Notes: a model not told the origin generated them from the sequence alone. DNA of 50,331 nucleotides from Clostridiaceae bacterium DTU079 (GCA_001512505.1 LFSC01000064.1:1-50331); one strand, 5' to 3'. Shown: positions 18,221-27,012, counted from the stretch's first letter. A program made the numbers and translations.

Positions 18221-18844
18221 ATGAAAAATAAAATTGACGTATATATTAAAGTAGAGGGGCATGGAAGAATACCGGAGTATGCATCGGAGAATGCGGCAGG
18301 TTGTGATTTATATGCAACGGAGGACATGGCAATAAGGCCTGGAGAAACGAAAATAATGCCCATGGATTTTATTGTGGCATTTCCGCCGGAAATAGAGGCA
18401 CAGATTAGACCCAGAAGCGGGTTGTCGTTAAAAACCGATTTGCGTATTCCCAACGGACCGGGCACCATTGACAGCGATTACAGGGATAAAGTGGGAATTA
18501 TACTCCAGAACACCTATAACATTGCAAATCTTCCGTATCAAATTGCACAAAACCCTGAAATTCTTTCGGAACTGAAGAATAACTACAGGGAAATTGAGCT
18601 GCGGGAGTATTTATCCTCGAGAGAAACCGCCGATATTGAAAATTTTGAAGGCTTGGATGTGCTAAACCAAAAAATTTACGTGGATAAAAAGGGAAATCCC
18701 TTCGGTACTATTTACATATCCCGGGGCGAGAGAATTGCACAAATAGTTTTTTGTGAATATAAAGCGGCTAATTTTATTTCCCACCCCAATCCTCAGGAAA
18801 TCGGAAAGAACAGGGGAGGAGGCTTCGGACATACAGGGGTCTAG
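18221..18844 (+). CDS. dut: dUTP diphosphatase-like protein with a large internal insertion
   Basis: Trimeric dUTPases hydrolyse dUTP to dUMP and keep uracil out of DNA. All five motifs are visible: AGCDLYAT, RPRSGLS, GTIDSDYRDKVGIILQN with the catalytic Tyr, RGERIAQIVF and the C-terminal GGGFGHTG arm. The protein is 207 residues against roughly 145 for the family because about 54 extra residues (QIAQNPEILSELKN...KKGNPFG) lie between motifs III and IV. The insertion is charged and helical-looking and may form an added surface. The active site appears intact. It could instead prefer another deoxynucleotide, such as a dCTP deaminase-type activity. The gene sits 88 bases after the U32 gene and just before dinB. 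Confidence 0.88.
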   Translation: MKNKIDVYIKVEGHGRIPEYASENAAGCDLYATEDMAIRPGETKIMPMDFIVAFPPEIEAQIRPRSGLSLKTDLRIPNGPGTIDSDYRDKVGIILQNTYNIANLPYQIAQNPEILSELKNNYREIELREYLSSRETADIENFEGLDVLNQKIYVDKKGNPFGTIYISRGERIAQIVFCEYKAANFISHPNPQEIGKNRGGGFGHTGV

Positions 18845-18868
18845 CCCATACATACAAAAAAATCGGAC

Positions 18869-18897
18869 TTTACAAACCCACTCTCCTGCCGTATAAT
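18869..18897 (+). promoter_or_regulatory. dinB promoter
   Basis: TTTACA (18869-18874) and TATAAT (18892-18897) are 17 bases apart. The start would fall near 18904, at the left edge of the LexA box. Confidence 0.75.
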
Positions 18898-18904
18898 ATA
18901 AATA

Positions 18905-18918
18905 CGAACATATGTTCG
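18905..18918 (+). promoter_or_regulatory. LexA (DinR) SOS box
   Basis: CGAACATATGTTCG is a perfect palindrome and an exact match to the Gram-positive SOS box CGAACRNRYGTTYG. It covers the predicted transcription start of dinB, so LexA should block transcription until DNA damage. Confidence 0.92.
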
Positions 18919-18936
18919 ATGCAAGAGGGTGGGTTT

Positions 18937-20184
18937 ATGAATAGGGTAATTTTGCATTGTGACCTTAACAATTTCTATGCCAGCGTAGAATGCCTGTATA
19001 ATCCTGAGCTTCGTGACAAACCTGTTGCTGTATGCGGTTCTGCTGAAGACAGGCATGGCATAGTGCTTGCCAAAAACTACATAGCAAAGAGCTATGGTGT
19101 CAGGACCGGTGAGGCTACATGGGAGGCAAAAAGGAAGTGCCCCGGGCTTATAACGGTGAAACCCAATTATAGCCTTTATCTTAAGTTTTCAAGGTATGCC
19201 CGCGAAATATATGAGTATTATACCGATAGGATAGAGTCCTTCGGTATAGACGAGTGCTGGCTGGATGTAAGTGAAAGCCTTCTTCTCTTCGGGGACGGTA
19301 CTAAGATAGCCGATGAAATAAGGAGAAGGGTAAAAAGCGAAATGGGTGTGACCGTTTCCATAGGGGTAAGCTATAACAAAATATTTGCAAAGCTGGGGTC
19401 GGATATTAAAAAGCCTGATGCGGTTACGGTTATCACCGAGGATAATTTTAAAGATAAGGTATGGAGACTTCCTGTGGAAGAACTTTTGTATGTGGGACGG
19501 TCGACAAAAGCCAAACTTAATAATCTTTCCGTCTTTACCATTGGAGATCTGGCAAACTGTTCCTCCCAATTTCTTGTAAATCAGTTGGGGAAGTGGGGAA
19601 GCATTCTGTGGAACTTTGCAAACGGCTACGATATCAGTCCCGTTGCAAAGCTCGGTTATGAAGCGGCTATAAAGGGTATAGGCAATTCCATTACTACTCC
19701 CAGGGATTTGACAAAAAATGAAGATGTTAAGATTTTAATATATGTACTTTCCGAGAGTGTGGGCGAAAGGCTCAGAAGGCATAACTTTAAAGGAAGAACG
19801 GTGCAAATAAGCATAAGGGATACGGCCCTTAAGAGCATAGACAGGCAGGGAAAGCTGGACCGCCATACATATATAACCTCTGAAATTGCGGCCAAGGCTT
19901 ACGAAATATTCTTGAATTCATGGGATTGGTCAAAAAATATAAGGTCTTTAGGGGTTAGAGTTACGGACCTTGTAGAAGGAGACAACTTTGTACAAATGTC
20001 ATTTTTTTTAGAAGATATCAAAAGGCAGAAGCGTGAGGCCATTGATGCTTGTGTGGACCGAATCCGGGAGCGGTTCGGACATTATTCGGTTCAGAGGGCG
20101 GTTTTGCTCGAGGATGAAGGCCTCAACGCCAATCCTGCGCAAGATCACGTTATTTTCCCGGTTTCTTATTTCAGAAACAGTTAA
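18937..20184 (+). CDS. dinB: DNA polymerase IV (Y-family, DinB)
   Basis: The 415-residue translesion polymerase has the palm residues Asp9 (LHCDLNNFYASVE) and Asp105-Glu106 (SFGIDECWLDVSE), with the aromatic pair Phe13-Tyr14 at the sugar selector. Helix-hairpin-helix and little-finger domains follow (VEELLYVGRSTKAKL, then RDLTKNEDV). It copies past damaged bases during the SOS response. An ATG at 18919 is in frame but sits on the edge of the LexA box without a ribosome site; the ATG at 18937 is preceded by AGAGGGTGGG. The LexA box upstream shows damage induction. The last 20 or so residues are not an obvious beta-clamp motif. A small partner gene follows. Confidence 0.95.
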   Translation: MNRVILHCDLNNFYASVECLYNPELRDKPVAVCGSAEDRHGIVLAKNYIAKSYGVRTGEATWEAKRKCPGLITVKPNYSLYLKFSRYAREIYEYYTDRIESFGIDECWLDVSESLLLFGDGTKIADEIRRRVKSEMGVTVSIGVSYNKIFAKLGSDIKKPDAVTVITEDNFKDKVWRLPVEELLYVGRSTKAKLNNLSVFTIGDLANCSSQFLVNQLGKWGSILWNFANGYDISPVAKLGYEAAIKGIGNSITTPRDLTKNEDVKILIYVLSESVGERLRRHNFKGRTVQISIRDTALKSIDRQGKLDRHTYITSEIAAKAYEIFLNSWDWSKNIRSLGVRVTDLVEGDNFVQMSFFLEDIKRQKREAIDACVDRIRERFGHYSVQRAVLLEDEGLNANPAQDHVIFPVSYFRNS

Positions 20185-20248
20185 AAACAGCTAAAACAAC
20201 TATATTTTTTTCTTATTCGAGGAGAAAAAAGGTGGTGCTTGAATAATT

Positions 20249-20479
20249 ATGGGAAAGGTGTTTGTTGATGCCATTGTACAGTTTACCAAAGAAGGCGAAA
20301 AGATTCCTTTGGAAATAGTGTGGAAAGACGGAAAGAGGTTTGAGGTGGACAGGGTGCTGGATATAAGGAAGGCTGCATCCTTGAAGGCAGGAGGACGAGG
20401 TATAAGATATAAATGCAGGGTAAGGGGAAAGGAAATATATCTTTTTCTCGACGATGACAAATGGTTTATTGAAACTTAA
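20249..20479 (+). CDS. Small dinB-linked protein, function unknown
   Basis: This 76-residue protein (MGKVFVDAIVQFTKEGEKIPLEIVWKDG...) is mostly beta with a basic middle (KAASLKAGGRGIRYKCRVRGKEIYLFLDD). Similar small proteins lie next to dinB-type genes in other bacteria (DUF6504-like), from memory. It begins 64 bases after dinB with only a weak ribosome site (GGTGGTG) and no promoter of its own that I can see, so it is probably part of the SOS transcript. Its fold suggests a nucleic-acid-binding barrel; this is inference. Confidence 0.75.
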   Translation: MGKVFVDAIVQFTKEGEKIPLEIVWKDGKRFEVDRVLDIRKAASLKAGGRGIRYKCRVRGKEIYLFLDDDKWFIET

Positions 20480-20543
20480 GCTTTTGCGAATTTTAACACG
20501 CATGTCCACATTTGTTTTATATGCCCTTTTATTTCCCTGTAGT

Positions 20544-20572
20544 TTGAATAAAGACTACCTTTATAGTATTAT
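20544..20572 (+). promoter_or_regulatory. Possible promoter of the Nudix-like gene
   Basis: TTGAAT (20544-20549) and TATTAT (20567-20572) lie 17 bases apart. Further down, ACCCTTTATAAGGGT (20647-20661) is a perfect short palindrome just before the ribosome site and could be an operator or a leader hairpin. Confidence 0.4.
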
Positions 20573-20690
20573 AATAATATATAATAAATTTTACCAGTGA
20601 TGGAACAAGTTTATTTTCCTTTCTCATTCCTTATGAATTTTATATAACCCTTTATAAGGGTAAAATTTTACTATGAAAGGGGTTTTTATT

Positions 20691-21104
20691 ATGCTAGTCC
20701 GAAACTATGTAGGTGGTGTGGTGTTTTCCGGAGACAAAGTCCTTCTTCTAAAAAATGAGAAGGATGAATGGGTACTTCCGAGAAAAGCCATGCAGGATGG
20801 GGAAATACCGAATGTGGTGGCTGTAAAAAAGATTGAAGAAGGCTCAGGTATAGCGGCCCAAATAGTATGTGCGGCAGGTCAGACAAATTATGAATTTTCA
20901 TGTGTAACACGTCAAAAACCCTTCTGTAACAAAACTACATGGTATATTATGAAATCCCTTAATGAAAACGAAATAAGAAAAAAAGATGATAAACAAGAGC
21001 GGTTTAGTTTCTTTAAGATAGATAAAGCTATGGATATTATCAGTTCAAATCAGGATAAGTCACTGGTTAATTTATCCTTCAGAAAATACAAGGAATTGAT
21101 TTAA
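20691..21104 (+). CDS. Nudix-fold protein with a degenerate Nudix box
   Basis: The 137-residue protein has the Nudix fold pattern: VGGVVFSGDKVLLLKNEKDEWVLPRKAMQDGE near the N-terminus, then helix VAVKKIEEGSGI. A working Nudix box reads GX5EX7REUXEEXGU. Here the REUXEE core is KKIEEG, so the general-base and metal-binding glutamates are partly lost (Glu to Lys and Glu to Gly), and the first Gly is Lys. It may therefore bind a nucleotide without hydrolysing it, or act as a sensor. An ATG at 20673 is in frame, but the ATG at 20691 has GAAAGGGG at the right distance. It is monocistronic with a terminator. Confidence 0.8.
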   Translation: MLVRNYVGGVVFSGDKVLLLKNEKDEWVLPRKAMQDGEIPNVVAVKKIEEGSGIAAQIVCAAGQTNYEFSCVTRQKPFCNKTTWYIMKSLNENEIRKKDDKQERFSFFKIDKAMDIISSNQDKSLVNLSFRKYKELI

Positions 21105-21125
21105 TGTACAAAATAAGATAAGCAA

Positions 21126-21155
21126 AAATGAAAGGGCTCAACGCCCTTTCATTTT
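21126..21155. terminator. Bidirectional terminator
   Basis: AAATGAAAGGGC pairs with GCCCTTTCATTTT across TCAAC. It lies between the convergent Nudix-like gene and lepB and has T-runs on both strands. Confidence 0.85.
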
Positions 21156-21207
21156 CACAAAAAGTATATTGATTTTATACACTCATTATTTTTCAAATCG
21201 AAATCAT

Positions 21208-21774
21208 CTAAAATTTCAGAATATACTTGCCTATTATATGGTCAACGGGAATAGGACCTATCATTCTACTGTCAGTGCTGTTGTTTCTGTTGTCCCCCAT
21301 TACGAAAACATGGCCTTCGGGGACAATTATCGGCTCATCGGAGGTGTAATGCATGGCTTCCTTAATATAAGGTTCTTCCAAAAGTTCTCCGTTTCTATAT
21401 ATTTTTCCGTCGATAAACTCAAGCTTATCTCCCGGTTTGCCGATTACCCTTTTGATCCAGAAAATCTCTTCAGTATTCTTGTTGAAAAAATACGAAAGGG
21501 CATTGTACTTGAAGCAATCGGTTATATCGTCAGTTATGGTGCGGGGTCTGTCAATGCGCTTGTCAATAATAACAATATCGCCATAGTTAGGTTCTAATCT
21601 GAAGGTATGGATCAGCTTGCTGATTATGATGCGGTCGTTATTGTGCAAGGTGGATTCCATGGAGATTCCCCTAACCTTGGTGGGCTGCAGAATAAAAACC
21701 GTAATTAAAAGACCGCATAGAACTGCAAATGCTATATGAGTAAACCAGCTTAAAATTTCTTTTAAGATTTTCAC
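21208..21774 (-). CDS. lepB: Type I signal peptidase
   Basis: The 188-residue membrane protease removes signal peptides from exported proteins. One N-terminal transmembrane helix (about 10-30) is followed by the catalytic Ser38 in GISMEST and the general-base Lys108 in FWIKRVIGKPGD, then the conserved GDNRNNSTDSR box. This is the SipS-type, single-spanning Gram-positive form. A GGAAG ribosome site precedes the ATG. The gene stands alone. Confidence 0.95.
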   Translation of the reverse strand: MKILKEILSWFTHIAFAVLCGLLITVFILQPTKVRGISMESTLHNNDRIIISKLIHTFRLEPNYGDIVIIDKRIDRPRTITDDITDCFKYNALSYFFNKNTEEIFWIKRVIGKPGDKLEFIDGKIYRNGELLEEPYIKEAMHYTSDEPIIVPEGHVFVMGDNRNNSTDSRMIGPIPVDHIIGKYILKF

Positions 21775-21971
21775 GGTGTCTTCCTCCCAAATTGAAAATT
21801 ATGTTTATGTTTTCCTCAAAATTATTATATCATATATAATAGAGACTTCGCCATAAAAATTACAAGTACGATCCAAACCCTTTGGATATATGGGTGCATT
21901 TTATTTTTGAATATGGGCTGAAAAATGATAAAATAGACCTATGCATAAAAAATAATTAAAAGGTGGTAATT

Positions 21972-22622
21972 TTGGATAAGGAATATAAGACTGTCTTAAA
22001 CCATGCAGTATATGAAATTGAGGAGAAAAAATCGAGGTTTATAGCATCGGTTAAGCCGGTGTCAACGGAGGATGAGGCACTGCAATTTATAAATGATTTG
22101 AAGTCAAAGTACTGGGATGCTACCCATAATGTTTATGCTTACCATATAGGCGGAACCAATGTTATACAGAGGTTCAGCGATGACGGTGAGCCTTCGGGGA
22201 CGGCCGGACTTCCTGTACTTGAGGTTATAAAGAGAATGGAAGTTAGGAACCTGGCGGTGGTGGTAACCAGGTATTTCGGAGGGACTCTTTTGGGTGCTTC
22301 CGGGCTTATACGCGCATACAGCAGGAGTGCTTCCTTAGGGATAGAGGCCGCACAGATTGTGACAAAAAAGCTTTGCAAAGAAATAACGGTGATTTTAGAT
22401 TACACCTTGCTTGGAAAGGTTCAAAGTCTTTTGCTTTCAAAAGGTTTTCCGATAAAGGATACAGTATATGAACAGGATGTAAAAATAATAGTATTTATTC
22501 CGGAGGACGAAGTCGAGAGCTTTATAAGCTTAATCACTGAAACCACTAATGCAAAGGCAACAATGGAGATGGGGCAAAAAACTTATATAACACTGGATTT
22601 GCAGGGGAAAATAATATTGTAG
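21972..22622 (+). CDS. YigZ/IMPACT family protein
   Basis: The 216-residue protein has the IMPACT N-terminal domain with EEKKSRFIASVKPVSTEDEA, the signature RFSDDGEPSGTAGLPVLEV and VVVTRYFGGTLLGASGLIRAY, and the DUF1949 ferredoxin-like domain after about residue 140. Family members bind nucleic acids or ribosome-associated factors; the bacterial function is poorly defined. A GTG at 21963 is in frame but lies within the AAAGGTGG ribosome site; the TTG at 21972 is correctly spaced and is the better start. It is convergent with the histidine kinase gene, 10 bases apart. Confidence 0.92.
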   Translation: MDKEYKTVLNHAVYEIEEKKSRFIASVKPVSTEDEALQFINDLKSKYWDATHNVYAYHIGGTNVIQRFSDDGEPSGTAGLPVLEVIKRMEVRNLAVVVTRYFGGTLLGASGLIRAYSRSASLGIEAAQIVTKKLCKEITVILDYTLLGKVQSLLLSKGFPIKDTVYEQDVKIIVFIPEDEVESFISLITETTNAKATMEMGQKTYITLDLQGKIIL

Positions 22623-22632
22623 CTTGATTTTG

Positions 22633-23793
22633 TTATGTGGGTGTCGAGTATATATCGGAAAACTCCACTTTAATGGTCTCAATAATTCTGTTTTGGACAT
22701 TGTTTTGGCAATGGTCTGTGTTGTAATTTTTATCGCAAAGCGTAATGGGCAGTGTAATAATAAATTCACTTCCCCGGTTTACCTCACTTTTAACTTCTAT
22801 CGTTCCGTTGTGAAGCTCAACAAAGGATTTCACAATGGACAGGCCAATGCCGCTGCCTTCAAATTCTGCTGTGAGTTCACTGTTTACCTGACTGTAGCGG
22901 TCAAAAATTCTCGATTGCATATCCCGGGGAATTCCGATTCCTGTGTCTATTATTTTAATTACTACATCATTATCCTTTCGGGCTACTTTAACATAGATCA
23001 TTCCTCCGGGATTTGTAAATTTGATGGCATTGGATAACAGGTTTAAAATTATCCTTTCGATTTTGTCGATATCCACGGCAGTTATTATTTCCTCATCAAG
23101 GGTATCGAATTCTATGCTTAGTCCCTTTTGTTCTACAAAGGGAATAACAGACTCGGTTATTTCCTCCACCAGATATACAATGTTGCAATTTACCGGATTC
23201 GTTTTAATATAGCCGCTTTCGACACGGCTGATATCGAGAATATTGTTTATCAGCCTCAGAAGTCTGTAGCAGTTTTGTCTTATAGTAGACAGATGCTTGC
23301 TTGATTTTCTTCTGTCAACTCCATCGAGCGGATATTTTTGGTCTATAAGCTGTATTGCGCCTAGAATAACGCTTAGAGGTGTTTTTAATTCGTGAGAGAT
23401 GTTGTAAAATAACTCTGCTTTTTGGTTGCTAAGCTTTAAGGTTTTATGATAAAGGTCTATAATGTTTTCCAGCGATTTATTTTTTTCATCAAGTTCTTTT
23501 TCATGCTGTTTTATCAGGTTTTGAATTTGAAGATTGCTTTTTTTAATGATTTTCAGGAGATTTTTATTTTCATGTGTTACAACGATAGTGATAATTGCCA
23601 GAGATATTTCTATTATTGCGTGACAAATATTCTGTATCAGGGAAAAGTTTGTAACCTGCGGGGCATATGTCGAATTACTGTCATTGCTTTTTATCAAAAG
23701 CAAAATAGAACCAATGTTTGTGGTGGTAATAACGGTCAGAAGTAAAAATACAATAAATTTAAAGTGACTACGAGCATTAGGCTTAATATTCAT
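22633..23793 (-). CDS. Orphan membrane histidine kinase
   Basis: The 386-residue kinase has two N-terminal transmembrane helices (about 11-33 and 50-72) with only a short loop between them, a coiled-coil linker (about 75-125), a HisKA domain with the phospho-acceptor His134 in NISHELKTPL, and an HATPase domain (N box NLLSNAIKFT, then DTGIGIPRD and GSGIGLSIV). No HAMP or PAS domain and no response-regulator gene is nearby. Orphan kinases in clostridia often feed phosphate to Spo0A, but the sequence gives no direct proof. The short loop suggests it senses the membrane or something within it. Confidence 0.9.
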   Translation of the reverse strand: MNIKPNARSHFKFIVFLLLTVITTTNIGSILLLIKSNDSNSTYAPQVTNFSLIQNICHAIIEISLAIITIVVTHENKNLLKIIKKSNLQIQNLIKQHEKELDEKNKSLENIIDLYHKTLKLSNQKAELFYNISHELKTPLSVILGAIQLIDQKYPLDGVDRRKSSKHLSTIRQNCYRLLRLINNILDISRVESGYIKTNPVNCNIVYLVEEITESVIPFVEQKGLSIEFDTLDEEIITAVDIDKIERIILNLLSNAIKFTNPGGMIYVKVARKDNDVVIKIIDTGIGIPRDMQSRIFDRYSQVNSELTAEFEGSGIGLSIVKSFVELHNGTIEVKSEVNRGSEFIITLPITLCDKNYNTDHCQNNVQNRIIETIKVEFSDIYSTPT

Positions 23794-24088
23794 AGCACCA
23801 ACCCTTTTTTATAAATCATTTTAATTAATAGGATTATATAGTGCACAATACATAAAATACCACGCTTATTCTATAGGAAATATTCAAATATGTAAATACA
23901 TTTTTTAGATAGACAGTTAAAAAATTATTGAAGGGATTTAAATTATTACGAAATCTTAAAAGCAAAGGAGCTTGATGTAACCGAATTTATTACATTTTTT
24001 ATTAAAAAACTTTATAAATTGGCCTTTTAATATTATAATCAATAGGGGATAGATTTATTAGTTATATATAACTGTAAGGAGGTATTTT

Positions 24089-24817
24089 ATGTCCGGACAT
24101 TCAAAATGGGCTAATATAAAGCACAAAAAGGAAAAAACGGATGCTCAGAGAGGAAAAATATTTACGAAGATCGGAAGGGAAATTGCGATAGTTGTAAAGC
24201 AAGGAGGACCGGACCCTGAATCCAATTCAAAGCTGAGAGATGTTATTGCCAAGGCTAAGGCTGCAAATATGCCTAATGAAACCATCTCAAGAAGTATAAA
24301 GAAGGCTGCCGGAGAAATTGATTCCGCCAATTATGAGGAGATAGTGTACGAGGGCTATGGACCGGGTGGTGTGGCTGTTATTGTCGAAGCCATGACGGAT
24401 AACCGGAACAGGACAGCCGCCGATGTTAGGCATTACTTTGATAAGTTCGGAGGTAATCTTGGCACATCGGGATGTGTGTCTTTTATGTTTGATAAAAAGG
24501 GAGTAATACTGATTGAAAAGAAAGACGGCGTAGCAGAGGAAGAATTAATGGCACACGTTATTGAGGCAGGTGTTGAGGACTTTAATGTCGAGGATGAATA
24601 CTATGAAATTATTACCGAACCCGATGACTTTTCAAAGGTGAGAGAATACCTTGAACAAAAGGGGTATGAGTTTATGTCGGCAGAGGTTGAGATGGTTCCG
24701 CAAACCATGACCAAGCTTACGGACCCAAAACATATTGAAAATATGAATAAGCTTATTGAAAATCTGGAAGACCTTGATGATGTACAAAACATTTTTCATA
24801 ACTGGGAAGAGGAATAG
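24089..24817 (+). CDS. YebC/PmpR family protein
   Basis: The 242-residue protein starts [23 protein letters not shown], the hallmark of YebC, with the three-domain build of that family and [26 protein letters not shown] in the middle. It was first described as a transcription regulator. More recent work on YebC-type and TACO1 proteins points to a role on ribosomes stalled at proline stretches. It has an AAGGAGG ribosome site. In many genomes it precedes ruvC; here a 56-residue gene follows. Confidence 0.95.
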   Translation: MSGHSKWANIKHKKEKTDAQRGKIFTKIGREIAIVVKQGGPDPESNSKLRDVIAKAKAANMPNETISRSIKKAAGEIDSANYEEIVYEGYGPGGVAVIVEAMTDNRNRTAADVRHYFDKFGGNLGTSGCVSFMFDKKGVILIEKKDGVAEEELMAHVIEAGVEDFNVEDEYYEIITEPDDFSKVREYLEQKGYEFMSAEVEMVPQTMTKLTDPKHIENMNKLIENLEDLDDVQNIFHNWEEE

Positions 24818-24929
24818 AGGCTTGAAATGCGGCTCAAAACCGAACCCTGTTCAAATAATTTCCCACGGGTATTAACAATGTCCGAAAAATCTGATATATT
24901 ATTTATATGTTCAGGGAGGAGTGGTAGTT

Positions 24930-25100
24930 TTGAGCAATTTGGTTTATGACATTCTTGAAGAGCAAATAAAAAGTGAGATTGACAAAAATATACGGGATAT
25001 GGGAGTTAAAATACGGGGTATTTCCATTGATGCGGAAACAAATCTGAATATCAAGGTTGTTCTGGTATCCAATGAATGGGAGTATAAAAATATTGTTTAA
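24930..25100 (+). CDS. Small conserved-looking protein, 56 residues
   Basis: A TTG start at 24930 has AGGGAGGAG (24913-24921) at good spacing and opens a 56-codon frame beginning MSNLVYDILEEQIKSEIDKN. The middle reads VKIRGISIDAETNLNIKVVL, giving a helix-then-two-strand layout. Just after the stop there is a strong terminator. The good ribosome site, the sensible composition and the terminator argue for a real gene. I do not recognise the family. It may share a transcript with yebC, 112 bases upstream. Confidence 0.65.
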   Translation: MSNLVYDILEEQIKSEIDKNIRDMGVKIRGISIDAETNLNIKVVLVSNEWEYKNIV

Positions 25101-25115
25101 AAATTTATGGTAACA

Positions 25116-25149
25116 AAAATCGAAGGGGTTTGGTGCCTCCTTCGATTTT
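25116..25149 (+). terminator. Terminator after the 56-residue gene
   Basis: AAAATCGAAGG pairs with CCTTCGATTTT, 16 bases after the stop codon. Confidence 0.85.
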
Positions 25150-25200
25150 ATATAGAAGCTTCAATGAAATACAGACAATTTCTGATGAATCAGATTCTAT

Positions 25201-25235
25201 AAAATGACGCCAACCAGAATTTTCGGTTGACGTCA
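25201..25235 (-). terminator. Terminator of the DUF378 gene
   Basis: TGACGCCAACC (25205-25215) pairs with GGTTGACGTCA (25225-25235) with one mismatch. On the minus strand it runs into TTTTATAG. A second weaker hairpin (CAGGGAGC/GCTCCTG) lies at about 25270-25294. Confidence 0.65.
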
Positions 25236-25313
25236 CAATTGATTTTTAATTTATTTTCCTGTCTACTTGACAGGGAGCACTTCAAAAGCGCTCCTGAGCT
25301 TTCAATTTTTTGG

Positions 25314-25532
25314 TTAAGCTTTATCCCTTGCAGGTTCTGATTGCCTAAATAACAAGCTGATACTGTATATTCCTGCAAGACCCACAATGGAGTATATTGT
25401 TCTCGTTATAAATGAGCCTGCTCCAAACATGTCTGCTACCAGGTTATAATCGAATAATCCAGTAAGGAGCCAATTTAATGCTCCGATTATAACTAAAACC
25501 AGAGCAAGCCTGTCCAAAGGTGTTCTATCCAT
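25314..25532 (-). CDS. DUF378 family small membrane protein
   Basis: The 72-residue protein has two membrane helices (about 8-26 and 43-62) around a short loop and the family pattern LALVLVIIGALNWLLTGLF. Bacillus YuzA is a member. The function is unknown. An AAAGGAGTTGT ribosome site precedes the ATG. Confidence 0.9.
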   Translation of the reverse strand: MDRTPLDRLALVLVIIGALNWLLTGLFDYNLVADMFGAGSFITRTIYSIVGLAGIYSISLLFRQSEPARDKA

Positions 25533-25637
25533 AGTGACAACTCCTTTTTATTTATTTATATTCGTATTATTTACCTTATTAAAATTAAAAATTCATAGCA
25601 AAATATGCGTTGGTGCAGCTATAAAAATATGGGATAT

Positions 25638-26828
25638 TTAAAAATTAATGCTTAAAAAATCAAGAGCACATTGGGACAATATTTCCATACCTATTCCGAT
25701 ACATGCTTCATCAATTGTGAACCGGCTGGAATGAAGATTGTGGAAATTATCGTCGGAAGCACTTCTGCAGCCGAGGTTAAATATAGCCCCGGGAATTTTA
25801 TGAGTGTAATATGAAAAATCTTCCGCCAGCATGGAAGGCTCAGGATTTGTAATGACGTTTTCCTTGCCGAGGATTTTTACGGAAGCTTTAGCAATAAGCT
25901 CTGCAATCTCTTGATTGTTTACCACAGTGGGATAACCCAGGTTATATTCAAAGGTAAAGTCTGCTCCGGCTTCGCATGTAACTGAGCTTATAATGGAATT
26001 CATGATATTGGATATCTTATCATGGGTTTCCTTGTCAAAGGCTCTTACAGTACCTTTTATAACAGCCTCCGACGGTATAATGTTATAAGTGTTGCCGCCC
26101 TGAAAGCATGTTATTGATAAAATTGCGGTTTTAAAGACACTGATCCTTTTGGGTATGATGGATTGTAACATATTTATTATATTAATCCCTATGCTGATAG
26201 GATCGGTTGTCTTGTCCGGTTGAGCCGCATGACCGCCTTTTCCTTTTATCACGATGTCAAATTCGGCAGGGGAAGCCATAACAGGTCCGGAGCCTACGGA
26301 AATTTTACCCGAACTGAGCAAAGGGGATACGTGCAGGGCGATTATGGCATCGGTTGGCGGATTATCCAGGGCACCGTCTTCAATCATTAACTTTGCTCCG
26401 CCAAGGCTTTCTTCAGCGGGCTGAAAAATGAACTTAACATTTCCGGATATGCGCTCTTTCATACCGGAGAGTATTTTGGCGGTACCCAGGGCTATGGCAG
26501 TATGAGCGTCATGGCCGCAGGCATGCATGACGTTCTTAATGCGGGAAGCAAATTCAATATCGTTTTCCTCGGTAATGGGCAGAGCATCTATGTCTGCTCT
26601 TATTGCAACGGTTTTTCCCGGGTTTTTCCCCTCAAGAAGGCCCACCACTCCGGTTTTTGCTATGTTTGTATATACCTTTAAACCGAGGCTCTTTAAAAAA
26701 TCTGATACAATGGCAGAGGTTCTATACTCATGAAACCCTAATTCGGGATGTTGATGAATATCTCTTCTTATCGAAATTATCTCACTAATTATTGTGGAAG
26801 ATATTTTTTTTATTTCTTCTGTATACAT
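25638..26828 (-). CDS. M20 family amidohydrolase (aminoacylase/hippurate hydrolase type)
   Basis: The 396-residue metallohydrolase matches the M20D group that cleaves N-acyl amino acids or related amides: RRDIHQHPELGFHEYRT, the metal-binding VMHACGHDAHTA, FQPAEESLGGAK and MLAEDFSYY. The peptidase domain is interrupted by the usual dimerisation domain (about 185-295). The natural substrate cannot be told; candidates include N-acetyl-diaminopimelate and N-acylated amino acids. The frame is also open from an ATG at 26846; the ATG at 26828, after AGGTGAT, matches the family N-terminus better. Both have acceptable ribosome sites, so the start is uncertain. It stands alone. Confidence 0.9.
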   Translation of the reverse strand: MYTEEIKKISSTIISEIISIRRDIHQHPELGFHEYRTSAIVSDFLKSLGLKVYTNIAKTGVVGLLEGKNPGKTVAIRADIDALPITEENDIEFASRIKNVMHACGHDAHTAIALGTAKILSGMKERISGNVKFIFQPAEESLGGAKLMIEDGALDNPPTDAIIALHVSPLLSSGKISVGSGPVMASPAEFDIVIKGKGGHAAQPDKTTDPISIGINIINMLQSIIPKRISVFKTAILSITCFQGGNTYNIIPSEAVIKGTVRAFDKETHDKISNIMNSIISSVTCEAGADFTFEYNLGYPTVVNNQEIAELIAKASVKILGKENVITNPEPSMLAEDFSYYTHKIPGAIFNLGCRSASDDNFHNLHSSRFTIDEACIGIGMEILSQCALDFLSINF

Positions 26829-27012
26829 TCCAATCACCTGAATCATAATATATACCTTTTTTCAGATTAATGCAAGCCTATGCACGTGGCATTGACAGAC
26901 TTTATAACTTTATTATGCCTCTTCCACATGATCTTCGTTGAAATATGCCCACGGCTATTTAACGCTACGGCAAAGCTTAAGGGGCACTTGGCCCCTTGGC
27001 TTTTCGGTCGGT

